Source: Actinomycetota bacterium
GTDB taxonomy: Bacteria > Actinomycetota > Actinomycetes > Nanopelagicales > Nanopelagicaceae
Reading direction: 5' to 3'
Length of the DNA: 60,316 bases
Assembly: GCA_010032875.1 (NCBI GenBank)
Contig: RGSB01000004.1
Span: forward strand, 1 to 60,316
Position 1 is the stretch's first letter. Every line of letters starts with the position of its first letter. Under the pieces are notes generated by a model, which was given only the letters and a program-made list of their open reading frames with translations, had not been told where the DNA came from and made no database searches. The translations under genes were made by a program, and so were the position numbers. This document shows positions 1-9,494 of this stretch, in pieces.

Positions 1-1
1 A

Positions 2-193
2 TATGCCATCCAACGAAATGATCCAACTATGCCGGCAACCTGCACGCTTCAAGCAAGAGATGTTGATAAAAACATCGTCGGAGAAATCGAGGATGAAATC
101 ACCCCCGGTCGAGCATCATTTGAACGCACCACATCTATTCCTACGCGTAGTGCTGCTGCCACAGCACTTGTTGCTCGCTGTCGCGTTAAATAA
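2..193 (+). CDS. DUF4307 family protein, C-terminal fragment cut by the window edge
   Basis: An open frame enters from the left edge and stops at TAA 191-193, giving the last 63 residues of a protein whose start lies outside. The fragment contains a PATCTLQARD segment, then VGEIEDEITPG, and ends in ARCRVK. This matches my memory of the DUF4307 C-terminus (a cysteine-containing strand, a VG-x-x-E turn, a basic CRV-like end). DUF4307 proteins are small actinobacterial single-pass membrane proteins of unknown role, often next to greA and mycothiol conjugase genes. The greA gene 44 bases downstream fits that order. The overlapping frame at 3-209 looks non-coding. The family call is moderate because only a third to half of the protein is visible. 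Confidence 0.6.
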   Translation, partial: YAIQRNDPTMPATCTLQARDVDKNIVGEIEDEITPGRASFERTTSIPTRSAAATALVARCRVK

Positions 194-237
194 TTCAATT
201 CACATTTAGTCCACCTTTCGCTACCGTTACACCCCTT

Positions 238-714
238 ATGACTTCGCAAACGTGGCTCACACAAGAAGCAGCAGATCGTCTTGCTGCTGAATTGGCGCAC
301 CTCGAAGGTGAAGCTCGCACTGAAATTGTTAAGAAAATTGAAGCAGCACGTGCGGAAGGTGATCTAAAAGAAAATGGTGGCTACCACGCTGCACGCGATG
401 AGCAAGGAAAAATCGAAGCTCGAATTCGTCAGTTAAAGCAGATGCTAGAAAATGCTCACATCGGAACTCCACCTGCGAGCGAAGATGGAGTTGTCGGTGC
501 TGGAATGGTTATCACCGCAACGGTTGCTGGAGATGAAACAAAGTTTTTACTTGGTTCCAGAGAAATTGCTTCGGGCGATCTAGATGTCTACAGCGAAAAA
601 TCTCCGCTAGGTGCTGCAGTTATGGGAGCAAAGGTTGGCGACAGCGTGTCATACACCGCACCGAACGGAAAGAGGATTTCAGTACAAATTAAGCACGCTG
701 AGTACTACTCGTAA
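238..714 (+). CDS. greA: transcription elongation factor GreA
   Basis: GreA rescues backtracked RNA polymerase by stimulating transcript cleavage. The 158-residue product has the normal family length. An N-terminal coiled coil (about residues 8-76) carries the acidic tip motif with GDLKENGGYHAARDEQ. A C-terminal FKBP-like domain (about 85-158) contains the GREI-x-S-like segment and ends in VQIKHAEYYS. The ATG at 238 lacks a Shine-Dalgarno. A TACCGT hexamer at 222-227 could be a -10 box giving a leader of only a few bases. The DUF4307 gene precedes it, and the gene converges with the drrB-like gene 3 bases downstream. Confidence 0.95.
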   Translation: MTSQTWLTQEAADRLAAELAHLEGEARTEIVKKIEAARAEGDLKENGGYHAARDEQGKIEARIRQLKQMLENAHIGTPPASEDGVVGAGMVITATVAGDETKFLLGSREIASGDLDVYSEKSPLGAAVMGAKVGDSVSYTAPNGKRISVQIKHAEYYS

Positions 715-717
715 CAA

Positions 718-1509
718 TTAGTTACTTGCGTTCTTATACTTCTTAACACTCATTGGAACGAAAATAATCATAATTATTGCCATGTAAATAAGTGACATCG
801 TTAATGGATTTTCACTTGGAAACGAGCCGGCAGTAGCTCCAAATTGATTTTCGAGTCCAAATAGTTGACGACAAGCGGCAACCATTGTTGATACTGGATT
901 CCACTCAGCAACATATTGCAGTGGTCTTGGCATTCCTGTTGTTGGCGCGAATGCATTTGATAAAAATGTAAGTGGGAATGTGACTAGGAAACTTACATTT
1001 TGAACTACTCGAGCATCACGCGCAGATAGACCAATATAAATACCTACCCACGAAAGCGCATAACCAAAGAATAATAAGAATAAGAATGCAAGGGCTACAT
1101 TAAACAAGCCAGATGTTGGCCGCCACCCAACTAAATATCCTGTTAACCCCATAACGGCTAGAACAACGATATTAAGAAGTGAATCTCCGAGCGTTCTGCC
1201 AATGGTAAGTGCGGAGCGAGCAATAGGAAGAGATCTAAATCGATCAATTAATCCCTTTTTCATATCTTCTGCAAGTCCTGAAGCAGTTGCTGCCAAAGTA
1301 AAAGCAACGGTTTGTACGAAGATTCCTGGCATTAAAAGTTGTACGTATCCCCCAGGTTGACCAGTTTCGATTGACCCACCGAAAACAAATCTGAACAGAA
1401 GTACGAACATAACTGGTTGAATTGTTGAGAAAATAAGCACTTCTGGCACTCGAGATAATTGGAGTAATTGACGCTTTGTAATAACTATTGAATCACTTAT
1501 TACGCTCAT
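718..1509 (-). CDS. ABC-2 type exporter permease (DrrB-like)
   Basis: Membrane subunit of a two-gene ABC exporter of the daunorubicin-resistance (DrrB) / ABC-2 permease family. The 263 residues show about six hydrophobic segments. These include an N-terminal one around 25-45 (VLIFSTIQPVMFVLLF), a central pair around 105-165 and a terminal one around 240-255 ending in a basic tail. The segment SFLVTFPLTFLSNAFAP (about 172-188) is typical of the family. Its ATG overlaps the stop of the ATPase gene by 4 bases, so the two are translationally coupled. The substrate cannot be read from sequence; drugs, lipids or glycolipids are known substrates in the family. Confidence 0.88.
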   Translation of the reverse strand: MSVISDSIVITKRQLLQLSRVPEVLIFSTIQPVMFVLLFRFVFGGSIETGQPGGYVQLLMPGIFVQTVAFTLAATASGLAEDMKKGLIDRFRSLPIARSALTIGRTLGDSLLNIVVLAVMGLTGYLVGWRPTSGLFNVALAFLFLLFFGYALSWVGIYIGLSARDARVVQNVSFLVTFPLTFLSNAFAPTTGMPRPLQYVAEWNPVSTMVAACRQLFGLENQFGATAGSFPSENPLTMSLIYMAIIMIIFVPMSVKKYKNASN

Positions 1510-2465
1510 GATTTCACTTCCTCAACTTCAGCTGCGTGACCAGTTAGCGACATAAATACGTCATCAAGGGATGGACGTTTTAACCCAACATCTAATGGAT
1601 GGATTCCGTCACTATCCATCGAACGTAAAACTTCCATTAACGCTAGCGAACCACTTGAAACTGGGGCAGAAATCTTTCGAAGCCCTTCATCAAGTGTTGG
1701 CTTATTTCCGCTAACACGAGCAACAATTTCTAATGTCTTAGCGATATTTGATTGTTCAACAACTACCTCAAGACGTTCGCCGCCAACTTCTTTTTTAAGA
1801 GAATCCGATGATCCGCGTGCAATAACTTTTCCATGATCGATGACCACAATGTCATCAGCTAATTGATCTGCTTCCTCTAAATACTGGGTGGTAAGAAGTA
1901 ACGTCACGCCACCTTTAACGAGTTCTTCAATGACTCCCCACATCTCTTGTCGACCACGTGGATCGAGTCCGGTAGTTGGTTCGTCAAGAAAAAGTACCTT
2001 GGGCTGCACAATGAGTGATGCTGCTAAATCAAGACGGCGACGCATTCCACCCGAATAAGTTTTAATTGGTCTCTTAGCGCTATCAGTTAATGAGAATCGT
2101 TCTAGTAATTCATCCGCTCTCTTAATCGCAGCCTTTTTATTCAAGTGATACAAACGTCCAAACATGACCAAGTTATCCCAGCCGGTCAGAGTTTCATCAA
2201 CTGCTGCGTATTGACCAGATAATCCAATTACTTCGCGAACTTTTTCAGGATGAGCGATTACGTCAATTCCACCGACACTTGCTCTACCTGAATCTGGTGC
2301 AAGCAATGTTGCGAGAATTCTCACAGTCGTTGTTTTTCCTGCGCCATTGGGACCAAGCACGCTTAAAACGGTGCCTTCTTCAACATCAAGGCTTAAACCA
2401 TCAAGAGCTTTGACTTCACCTTTGTTGTAGGTCTTCACAAGATTTTCGGCGATTACTGATTTCAC
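1506..2465 (-). CDS. ABC exporter ATP-binding protein (DrrA-like)
   Basis: ATPase partner of the permease. The 319 residues show Walker A GPNGAGKTTT near residue 40, signature YSGGMRRRLDLA near 137, Walker B VLFLDEPTTGLD near 157 and the switch region TTQYLEEAD near 192. The C-terminal extension (about 220-319) ends in a LDDVFMSLTGH segment typical of DrrA proteins. The start is GTG at 2465. It has no Shine-Dalgarno, but a TAAGTT hexamer lies exactly 6 bases upstream, so the mRNA is probably leaderless. The gene is divergent from an EmrB-type MFS exporter across a 78-base gap, which puts two different efflux systems back to back. Confidence 0.92.
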   Translation of the reverse strand: MKSVIAENLVKTYNKGEVKALDGLSLDVEEGTVLSVLGPNGAGKTTTVRILATLLAPDSGRASVGGIDVIAHPEKVREVIGLSGQYAAVDETLTGWDNLVMFGRLYHLNKKAAIKRADELLERFSLTDSAKRPIKTYSGGMRRRLDLAASLIVQPKVLFLDEPTTGLDPRGRQEMWGVIEELVKGGVTLLLTTQYLEEADQLADDIVVIDHGKVIARGSSDSLKKEVGGERLEVVVEQSNIAKTLEIVARVSGNKPTLDEGLRKISAPVSSGSLALMEVLRSMDSDGIHPLDVGLKRPSLDDVFMSLTGHAAEVEEVKS

Positions 2466-2471
2466 GGAGTA

Positions 2472-2477
2472 AACTTA
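2472..2477 (-). promoter_or_regulatory. -10 box of a probable leaderless promoter (drrA-like gene)
   Basis: TAAGTT on the minus strand, then six bases (TACTCC), then GTG 2465. A transcription start 7 bases below the box falls on the start codon. Confidence 0.5.
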
Positions 2478-2543
2478 CCGCTATCGCATGCGGCTTTGCC
2501 ACATCCTTATCACCATAAATAATTATTCGAGAGGCTGCCTTAA

Positions 2544-4142
2544 ATGAGTACTGCACCCGTTAAAGAACACACACATCGTGAAATCATGGTCATCCTGGGT
2601 GGGCTCATGACGGGCCTTTTACTCGCAGCACTTGATCAAACAATTGTCTCTACGGCACTTAAAAGTATTGTCGAAGATTTTAATGGATTAAACCACTACA
2701 CATGGGTTGTAACTGCTTACCTATTAACCTCAACCGCTTCGACTCCGTTGTACGGAAAAATCTCGGATATCTACGGTCGCCGAGTTGTTTTTCAATTCGC
2801 AATCGTGACCTTTCTTATTGGGTCTTTCTTAGCTGGCGCTTCACAAAATATGACAGAGTTAATTGCTACTCGCGCACTTCAAGGTTTAGGTGCGGGCGGA
2901 CTTATGGCACTCACTTTCGTAATCATCGGAGACATTGTTCCTCCTCGTGAACGTGGGCGATATCAAGGATATTTCGGTGCTGTTTGGGGACTTTCATCAG
3001 TTGCAGGTCCGTTACTCGGTGGATTCTTTTCAGATCACGCAACAATCCTTGGAATTACCGGGTGGCGTTGGATTTTCTACATTAACTTGCCATTTGGAAT
3101 TGCAGCATTGCTCATCACTTCCGCCGTTCTACATATTCCAAAAGTGAAACGTGAGCACTCAATTGATTATCTTGGTGCACTACTCATGGTTACTGCAACT
3201 GTTTCAATTCTGCTTACGGTTTCGATCTATGGGCCAGAGCATGGTTGGCTAGATGCGCGCACAATTGGTTATTTTATTGCTGGGCTTATTTTGGTCGCAC
3301 TATTTATTTATTGGGAATCAAAAGCAAAAGAACCTATCTTGCCTTTAGAACTCTTCAAGAACCACACTTTTACGCTCACATCAATTCTTGGTGCTGTAAT
3401 TGGTGCTGGGATGTTTGGTGCAATTGTTATGTTGCCTTTATATCTACAAGTTGTAAAAAGTGCCTCAGCAACTGAGGCTGGTTTGAAATTAATTCCACTC
3501 ATGCTCGGAATTGTTTCCACTTCAATTTTCAGCGGGAAGGCAATTTCGAAAACTGGAAAGTACAAGAAGTTCCCAATCATGGGCACCACGTTAATGACGG
3601 TTGGAATCCTTTTGATGGTTACCTTGACTCGTGAAACACCATTCTGGCAGCTCTCAATTTTCTCAATTCTTGTTGGTGCTGGTCTTGGACTTTCAATGCA
3701 AACTATTGTTATTGCGCTTCAAAATTCTGTTGACTTTAAAGATATGGGCGTTGCAACAAGTTCTAATACATTCTTTAGATCACTTGGTAGCGTTTTTGGC
3801 ACCGCCCTCTTTGGAAGTATTCTGACAAACCGTGTGGCACATTATTTGCAATCTGGATTTACAGAACTTGCAGCAACTAATCCTGGTGCTGTCTCTGGCT
3901 TTGATCCAGAAAAACTTCAACAACTATCTTCGAACACATCTGTATTAAAGGAACTTCCAGTGGTTGTTCAAAATACCGCTCTCGATGCCTTCGTGAATTC
4001 ATTTCATGTTGTATTCCTGGCTGCCGCACCCGTAACCGCACTGGGAATCATTTTGGCATTGATGTTGCGCGAAGCTCCCCTGCGTACAAATAAAGATTAT
4101 GCAGCGGCTCGTGAAGAGGCTGCTGGCGAAGCACTTGGATAA
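2544..4142 (+). CDS. MFS drug/solute exporter, DHA2 (EmrB/QacA) family, 14 TM
   Basis: Proton-driven exporter of the 14-helix DHA2 group. The 532 residues fit the usual length. Visible motifs are the helix-1 motif [10 protein letters not shown] (about 30-39), motif [11 protein letters not shown] (about 71-80) and motif [15 protein letters not shown] (about 147-160). A long hydrophobic body follows, with a soluble-looking segment around 435-475 before the last helix. The ATG at 2544 is preceded by a GAGAGG ribosome site. A second MFS gene follows 3 bases after its stop, so both are probably co-transcribed. Substrate unknown. Confidence 0.9.
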   Translation: MSTAPVKEHTHREIMVILGGLMTGLLLAALDQTIVSTALKSIVEDFNGLNHYTWVVTAYLLTSTASTPLYGKISDIYGRRVVFQFAIVTFLIGSFLAGASQNMTELIATRALQGLGAGGLMALTFVIIGDIVPPRERGRYQGYFGAVWGLSSVAGPLLGGFFSDHATILGITGWRWIFYINLPFGIAALLITSAVLHIPKVKREHSIDYLGALLMVTATVSILLTVSIYGPEHGWLDARTIGYFIAGLILVALFIYWESKAKEPILPLELFKNHTFTLTSILGAVIGAGMFGAIVMLPLYLQVVKSASATEAGLKLIPLMLGIVSTSIFSGKAISKTGKYKKFPIMGTTLMTVGILLMVTLTRETPFWQLSIFSILVGAGLGLSMQTIVIALQNSVDFKDMGVATSSNTFFRSLGSVFGTALFGSILTNRVAHYLQSGFTELAATNPGAVSGFDPEKLQQLSSNTSVLKELPVVVQNTALDAFVNSFHVVFLAAAPVTALGIILALMLREAPLRTNKDYAAAREEAAGEALG

Positions 4143-4145
4143 AGC

Positions 4146-5369
4146 TTGATCAGTAGATCCAAAGATAAGTTCACTAATCCTTTCGCGGAGTTTCCCCGCG
4201 AGGTTGGTGTACTTGTTTTTGCATCTTTCTTCGTTGCAGTTGGTTTTGGAATTATTGCTCCTACCATTCCGCTCTTTGCAAAATCCTTTGGTGTTAATAA
4301 TGCCCAAGTTGGATCAATCATTTCGGCATTTGCTTTTGCTAGATTCGCTTCAGGATTAATTGCAGGAAAACTCGTTGACAAATTTGGTGAACGTTTGGTT
4401 TATACAGTTGGAATTGCATTCGTTGCACTTTCATCGTTTGCAGCAGCCCTTGCTCAATCATATGAACAGCTATTAATTTTTAGATCTGCTGGTGGACTTG
4501 GGTCATCGATGTTTTCTGTGGCAGCGGGATCGATAATTTTGCGAGCGGTAAAGGATGATCAAAGAGCACGTGCGCAATCTCTGTACAACAGTAGTTTTCT
4601 AGTGGGAATGATGGCAGGGCCCGTAATTGGTGGATTCTTAACCGCAATTTCATTGCGTGCTCCGCTGCTTGTTTATGCAGCATTACTCGTAGTTGCAAGT
4701 GCAGCTGGTGGATTCTTACTGCGCAACTCTGTACTTGCAGCACGTCCAACCGAGAAATCTTCTGCTGTTAAAACCTCAATGCGAGATGCTCTTGCGATGA
4801 AACCTTACGTAATCGCATTAATTATTTCATTTACGACCGCCTGGATTATTTTTGGAATGAGTAGATCTGTACTGCCTTTGTTTATGGTTGAAGATATGAA
4901 ATCTTCTGCTGGCTTTATTGGTGTTGGATTCACAATCTCGGCAGTAGTTCAAGGAATATTTCTATTAAGAGCTGGGCGCGTGTCCGATGAGCGTGGTCGT
5001 AAGTTTTCCGCAATTTCTGGCTTAACGCTTCTAGGTATCTCTGTAGTTTTACTTGTTCTCACTTTTCATCCGTGGATATTCCTGTTGTCAATGTTTATTG
5101 GAGCCTTTGGTTCTGCTTTTCTTTCAACAACTCCTTCGGCGATTGTTGGAGATGTTCTTAAAGGCAAAGGTGGTCAGGTAATTGCCCTCTACCAAATGTC
5201 AGGTGATGCGGGCGCCATGGTTGCTCCAGTTGTTCTTGGCTTTATTGCTGATCACTACGGCTTTAGAGCGACATTTGCAGTGAGCGCTCTACTTGTTGGC
5301 TTTGTAATTGTTGTTGCAACAAAATTGCCCGAGACGCGCTCTTCGCATCTCGGGCAATCTAGTAAGTAA
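4146..5369 (+). CDS. MFS transporter, 12 TM (DHA1-like)
   Basis: The 407-residue membrane protein has about 12 hydrophobic helices in two six-helix halves split by a charged loop near residue 200 (RPTEKSSAVKTSMRDA). Motif A appears as GKLVDKFGERLVY (about 78-90), and a motif A-like RVSDERGRKF occurs in the second half (about 279-288). This supports an MFS exporter of unknown substrate. The start is TTG at 4146, three bases after the previous stop. No better in-frame start exists before the first helix, so translation is probably coupled. The coding end contains a hairpin that seems to serve as the terminator of the convergent gene. Confidence 0.82.
   Translation: MISRSKDKFTNPFAEFPREVGVLVFASFFVAVGFGIIAPTIPLFAKSFGVNNAQVGSIISAFAFARFASGLIAGKLVDKFGERLVYTVGIAFVALSSFAAALAQSYEQLLIFRSAGGLGSSMFSVAAGSIILRAVKDDQRARAQSLYNSSFLVGMMAGPVIGGFLTAISLRAPLLVYAALLVVASAAGGFLLRNSVLAARPTEKSSAVKTSMRDALAMKPYVIALIISFTTAWIIFGMSRSVLPLFMVEDMKSSAGFIGVGFTISAVVQGIFLLRAGRVSDERGRKFSAISGLTLLGISVVLLVLTFHPWIFLLSMFIGAFGSAFLSTTPSAIVGDVLKGKGGQVIALYQMSGDAGAMVAPVVLGFIADHYGFRATFAVSALLVGFVIVVATKLPETRSSHLGQSSK
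5321..5357 (-). terminator. Rho-independent terminator of the yccA-like gene, inside the MFS coding end
   Basis: Perfect 10-bp stem (arms TTGCCCGAGA and TCTCGGGCAA, 5325-5334 with 5348-5357) and a 13-base loop. Read on the minus strand it is followed by TTTT at 5321-5324. It lies about 20 bases beyond the stop of the minus-strand gene and within the last codons of the MFS gene. Confidence 0.55.
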
Positions 5370-5376
5370 TTTATTT

Positions 5377-6162
5377 TTAGTCGCGACCGCGCAAAATCGA
5401 TAGCAGTCTCAAAATCTCCATATACAACCAGACGATTGTGACCATAAGTCCAAACGCTGCTCGCCAAGATTCTTGTTCTGGTGCAGATGCTGCAATTCCT
5501 TTTTCGATTGCGTCAAAATCAAGAATCAAAAAGAAGCTAGCTAGTGCGACACCAGCGATTGCGATCATTGGTCCGAAGCCAGAAATTCCAAAGAGTCCCA
5601 GTCCGCCACCGAGTCCGGCGAATGAACCAATAATGCTGACAAGACCAAGCAATAAGTAACCCATTGCTGCGCCAATGAGCATCTTTGTGAACTTAGGTGT
5701 AACACGAATTCTTCCGCTGCGATAAGCAACGAGCATGCCTACGAATGCGCAAATTGTGCCCATTACTGCTTGACCAGCGATTCCTGGGTAAGCGCTATTT
5801 AGGACATGGCTAATTGCACCGAGTGCGATTCCCTGAACTGCGGCGTAAGCAACAATTAATGCAGGACGAATTGTTTTGCTAAATGTATTGACCATTGCAA
5901 GTCCGAAACCTGCAAGCAGTGAAATCAAAACGATTCCGCCGCCAAAGTTAAGTGTCCATGAAATTCCGCCTGCGACAACTAGTACTGCAAGCAACATTCC
6001 TGTACGAGTGATGACGTCATCCATTGTCATGCGACCAGTACGCGCTGATGATGCTGCTGGTGCGTTGTACAAATCTTCTAATTTGTTTGGATCAACTGCT
6101 GCATAACCAGGATTCTTAAAAGAACGATTGAGTACTGGGTTTGAACTTTGCATTGCGTTCAT
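5377..6162 (-). CDS. Bax inhibitor-1 / YccA family membrane protein
   Basis: The 261-residue protein has a soluble N-terminus (about 1-60, NPVLNRSFKNPGYA) and then seven hydrophobic segments. The last are FFLILDFDAIEKGI and VTIVWLYMEILRLLSIL. The DFDxIExGI and W-x-Y-x-EILRLL features are typical of the actinobacterial BI-1/YccA group, which are ion-conducting or stress-related membrane proteins with no settled role. The open frame extends upstream into the tRNA-Leu gene, so that start is rejected. AAGGAG sits 2 bases before ATG 6162 and 11 before a second in-frame ATG at 6153; either could be used. The gene follows tRNA-Leu and may be read from its promoter. Confidence 0.85.
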   Translation of the reverse strand: MNAMQSSNPVLNRSFKNPGYAAVDPNKLEDLYNAPAASSARTGRMTMDDVITRTGMLLAVLVVAGGISWTLNFGGGIVLISLLAGFGLAMVNTFSKTIRPALIVAYAAVQGIALGAISHVLNSAYPGIAGQAVMGTICAFVGMLVAYRSGRIRVTPKFTKMLIGAAMGYLLLGLVSIIGSFAGLGGGLGLFGISGFGPMIAIAGVALASFFLILDFDAIEKGIAASAPEQESWRAAFGLMVTIVWLYMEILRLLSILRGRD

Positions 6163-6186
6163 TTCTCCTTTTGGTCTAAATAAGCG

Positions 6187-6259
6187 TGCCCCCGGTGGGG
6201 GTCGAACCCACACTGGAAGGATTTTAAGTCCTCTGCCTCTGCCATTGGGCTACAGGGGC
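6187..6259 (-). tRNA. tRNA-Leu (anticodon UAA) with a short variable loop
   Basis: A 73-nt cloverleaf folds on the minus strand: acceptor GCCCCTG/CGGGGGC with discriminator A, D-stem GCC/GGC with GG in the loop, and anticodon stem GAGGA/TCCTT around loop CTTAAAA (anticodon TAA). A 5-base variable loop and T-stem GTGGG/CCCAC follow. UAA reads the leucine codon UUA. A leucine tRNA normally has a long class II variable arm, absent here; short-armed tRNA-Leu species exist in Actinobacteria as far as I recall. CCA is not encoded. A hairpin CCACGTT/AACGTGG abuts its 5' side. Confidence 0.9.
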
Positions 6260-6345
6260 CACGTTTTACAACGTGGGCAAATCTACCCGTTTTCCCAAGT
6301 GCAGAAACCACTTATAAAACAGGGAGCACCTTGGGTTTATTCCCA

Positions 6346-7260
6346 TTAACTTCTCGCAAGCGACCAGGCAATTCCGTCCAAAATATCAGCCTCGGATGCA
6401 ACGAATTCCTTAGCTCCCGTGGCCTTCATAATTTCTGAGAGCACGAGAGAACCTGCTGCAAATACATCGGCGCGACCAGGGTGCAGGAAACCGACCTGAG
6501 ATCTTTGATCGGCATTCATGAGAGCAAATGTCTTTGCTACCTGATGCGTTTGCTCCGCGCTTACGCGAGCTAAGTGAATGAGGTGTCGATCGTATTGCGC
6601 AAGATTCAAAGCACTTGCTGCAACAGAAGTCGCCGTTCCTGCAACTGCAATAAGAGTTTTAGCTTTAGTAATTGGCACTATTGCCGCCGCAACCGCAATT
6701 GCATCTTGAATATCTCTGCGTGCATTTTCGATTTCTTCTGCCTTAGGAGGATCAGAATGAATATTTCTTTCAGTCATTCGCACACATCCGATATTTACAC
6801 TCTTTGCAAATTCAACATCGGACTTGCCATAAACAAACTCAGTTGAACCTCCCCCGATGTCTACGACTAAAAATGGTGCCTCAGTTGGTGCAAATTCTTT
6901 AGTTGCCCCAATAAATGAGAGTCTGGCTTCTTCATCGCCCGAAATAACTTCTGGTTCGATTCCTAGCCGTTCTTTCACTCCATCAATAAAGAGTGCTCGA
7001 TTGGTGGCATCGCGTGTGGCACTTGTGGCACAGAATCGAATCTCTTCGACACCGCGCTTTGAAATTTCTTGAGCAAATAAATCAACTGCAGCAAGAGTTC
7101 GAGCTATTGCATCTGGATGAAAGGATTTGTTCTGATCTACGCCTTGACCTAAGCGAACAATTTCCATAGTTCGATAAATTTCACGAAAATTTGTTCCGTC
7201 GATATCGGCGATTAATAACCTAATTGAATTTGTTCCACAATCAATTGCTGCAACTCTCAT
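6346..7260 (-). CDS. ppx: Ppx/GppA family exopolyphosphatase / pppGpp phosphatase
   Basis: The 304-residue ASKHA-fold phosphatase removes phosphate from polyphosphate or (p)ppGpp. Phosphate-1 motif AIDCGTNSIRLLIA lies at residues 4-17 and phosphate-2 motif VVDIGGGSTEFVYG near 131-144. Length corresponds to the short, two-domain actinobacterial Ppx2 type without the HD C-terminal region. The start is ATG 7260, which overlaps the DUF501 stop by 4 bases. The longer frame to 7299 would run back into DUF501 and adds residues before the family's natural start. It is the last gene of the mfd-eno operon, as in mycobacteria. A second paralogue lies at 59392. Confidence 0.92.
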   Translation of the reverse strand: MRVAAIDCGTNSIRLLIADIDGTNFREIYRTMEIVRLGQGVDQNKSFHPDAIARTLAAVDLFAQEISKRGVEEIRFCATSATRDATNRALFIDGVKERLGIEPEVISGDEEARLSFIGATKEFAPTEAPFLVVDIGGGSTEFVYGKSDVEFAKSVNIGCVRMTERNIHSDPPKAEEIENARRDIQDAIAVAAAIVPITKAKTLIAVAGTATSVAASALNLAQYDRHLIHLARVSAEQTHQVAKTFALMNADQRSQVGFLHPGRADVFAAGSLVLSEIMKATGAKEFVASEADILDGIAWSLARS

Positions 7261-7760
7261 GCATTCATCTCCGTGTTGCATGGATTCTCTTTCCACCATT
7301 GTGGCAATTTGCTCAAAGCTTCATCACCCAATGGGTTAACTCCTGGACCTGCAGATAAAGAGTGAGCAACCAAGGAGTGCAGACACTTCACACGATCAGG
7401 CATTCCACCGGCTGAGATACCTTCTACTTCTTCAACATTGAGTCCAAGTGCATCACGGTCAACTAAATAGGCTTCGTGCGCTTTTGCATATGCCGCGGCC
7501 AAAACTGGATCTTGCGTAAGGCGTTCATTCATCTCTGCCATCAATCCAGATGATTCAAGCGTTGAAATCGCGCCAGTTAAACGTGGGCAGGTTGCGTAAT
7601 AAAAAGTTGGAAATGGTGTTCCATCACTTAATCGCGGAGGTGTCTGCACGACTGCTGGTTTAGAGCAAGCACATCTGAAGCCAATAGCGTGCACATCTCG
7701 CGGAGTGCGACCTAATTGAAACTCAATGCAATCTAGATCACCAGGTTGTACGTCTTTCAC
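7257..7760 (-). CDS. DUF501 domain protein
   Basis: The 167-residue soluble protein is of unknown function; the family is confined to Actinobacteria. Recognisable features are the LGR-x-PRDV-x-A-x-RC segment, a C-x-C-KPAVVQT cluster, PTFYYATCPRL and the C-terminal DRVKCLHSLVAHSLS-GPGVNP block. Conserved cysteines and histidines suggest a metal site (inference). I take GTG 7760, which overlaps the ftsB stop by 4 bases (GTGA) with GGAG 11 bases upstream, rather than ATG 7805, which would overlap ftsB by 49 bases. Always found between ftsB and ppx in the actinobacterial order, suggesting a link to division or envelope. Confidence 0.88.
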   Translation of the reverse strand: MKDVQPGDLDCIEFQLGRTPRDVHAIGFRCACSKPAVVQTPPRLSDGTPFPTFYYATCPRLTGAISTLESSGLMAEMNERLTQDPVLAAAYAKAHEAYLVDRDALGLNVEEVEGISAGGMPDRVKCLHSLVAHSLSAGPGVNPLGDEALSKLPQWWKENPCNTEMNA

Positions 7761-8164
7761 TGATTTCGTGTCTCCGTAATCGAAGCAATCATTCGCGCAT
7801 ACCACGGTTGTCCATCTGGAATTTTGTTTGCAACTGTTGTCTCTGTTTCTTGGGTGTACTGCCCATTTGAATCAGTGACTATGTATTGGCGCTCACCAGG
7901 CAAGACAAAGTGCAAGCGTTCACGTGCCTGAGATTTTATATATTCAGGATCTCGCCACAACAATAAATCCTTGCGTGCCTGCTCGAGTGCTGCATTGTTA
8001 CTTGCTACCTGCGATTTCAGCGCACTAATTTGAGCACGTTGGGTGAAGTAATGCTTAATTGGTGGAGCAATTGTTAGCGCCATAATGAACAAAATTGTTG
8101 CTAATGCTAGCGCGCGACTATTTCCACGTCGTTTGTTGAAATTTAGTCGACGACGACGTGACAT
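7757..8164 (-). CDS. ftsB: septum formation initiator FtsB/DivIC
   Basis: The 135-residue bitopic membrane protein belongs to the FtsB/DivIC family. With FtsL and FtsQ it bridges the divisome to septal peptidoglycan synthesis. A very basic N-terminus (SRRRRLNFNKRRG) is followed by one membrane helix (about 18-36) and a coiled coil (about 42-72, LKSQVASNNAALEQARKDL). The conserved extracytoplasmic motif WRDPEYIKSQARERLHFVLPGE follows (about 70-92). It sits 3 bases after eno and overlaps DUF501, as in mycobacteria (eno-divIC order). Confidence 0.92.
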   Translation of the reverse strand: MSRRRRLNFNKRRGNSRALALATILFIMALTIAPPIKHYFTQRAQISALKSQVASNNAALEQARKDLLLWRDPEYIKSQARERLHFVLPGERQYIVTDSNGQYTQETETTVANKIPDGQPWYARMIASITETRNQ

Positions 8165-8167
8165 TGC

Positions 8168-9457
<1,290 letters not shown>

Positions 9458-9494
9458 TTAAGTCGTCCAAATTCGTTGCTTTCAGTGCCTAATC

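Noticed and set aside
3-209. ATG-initiated frame at the left edge
   Set aside because: The frame entering at base 2 and stopping at 193 fits DUF4307; the frame at 3-209 has no family features and poor composition.
6163-6213. Longer N-terminus for the yccA-like protein
   Set aside because: It would start inside the tRNA-Leu gene and reads tRNA sequence; AAGGAG near 6162/6153 gives a better start.
6260-6345. Terminator between ppx and tRNA-Leu
   Set aside because: Stems CCCAAGG/CTTGGG and CCACGTT/AACGTGG exist, but no T-run follows on the minus strand, so readthrough from ppx into the tRNA cannot be excluded.
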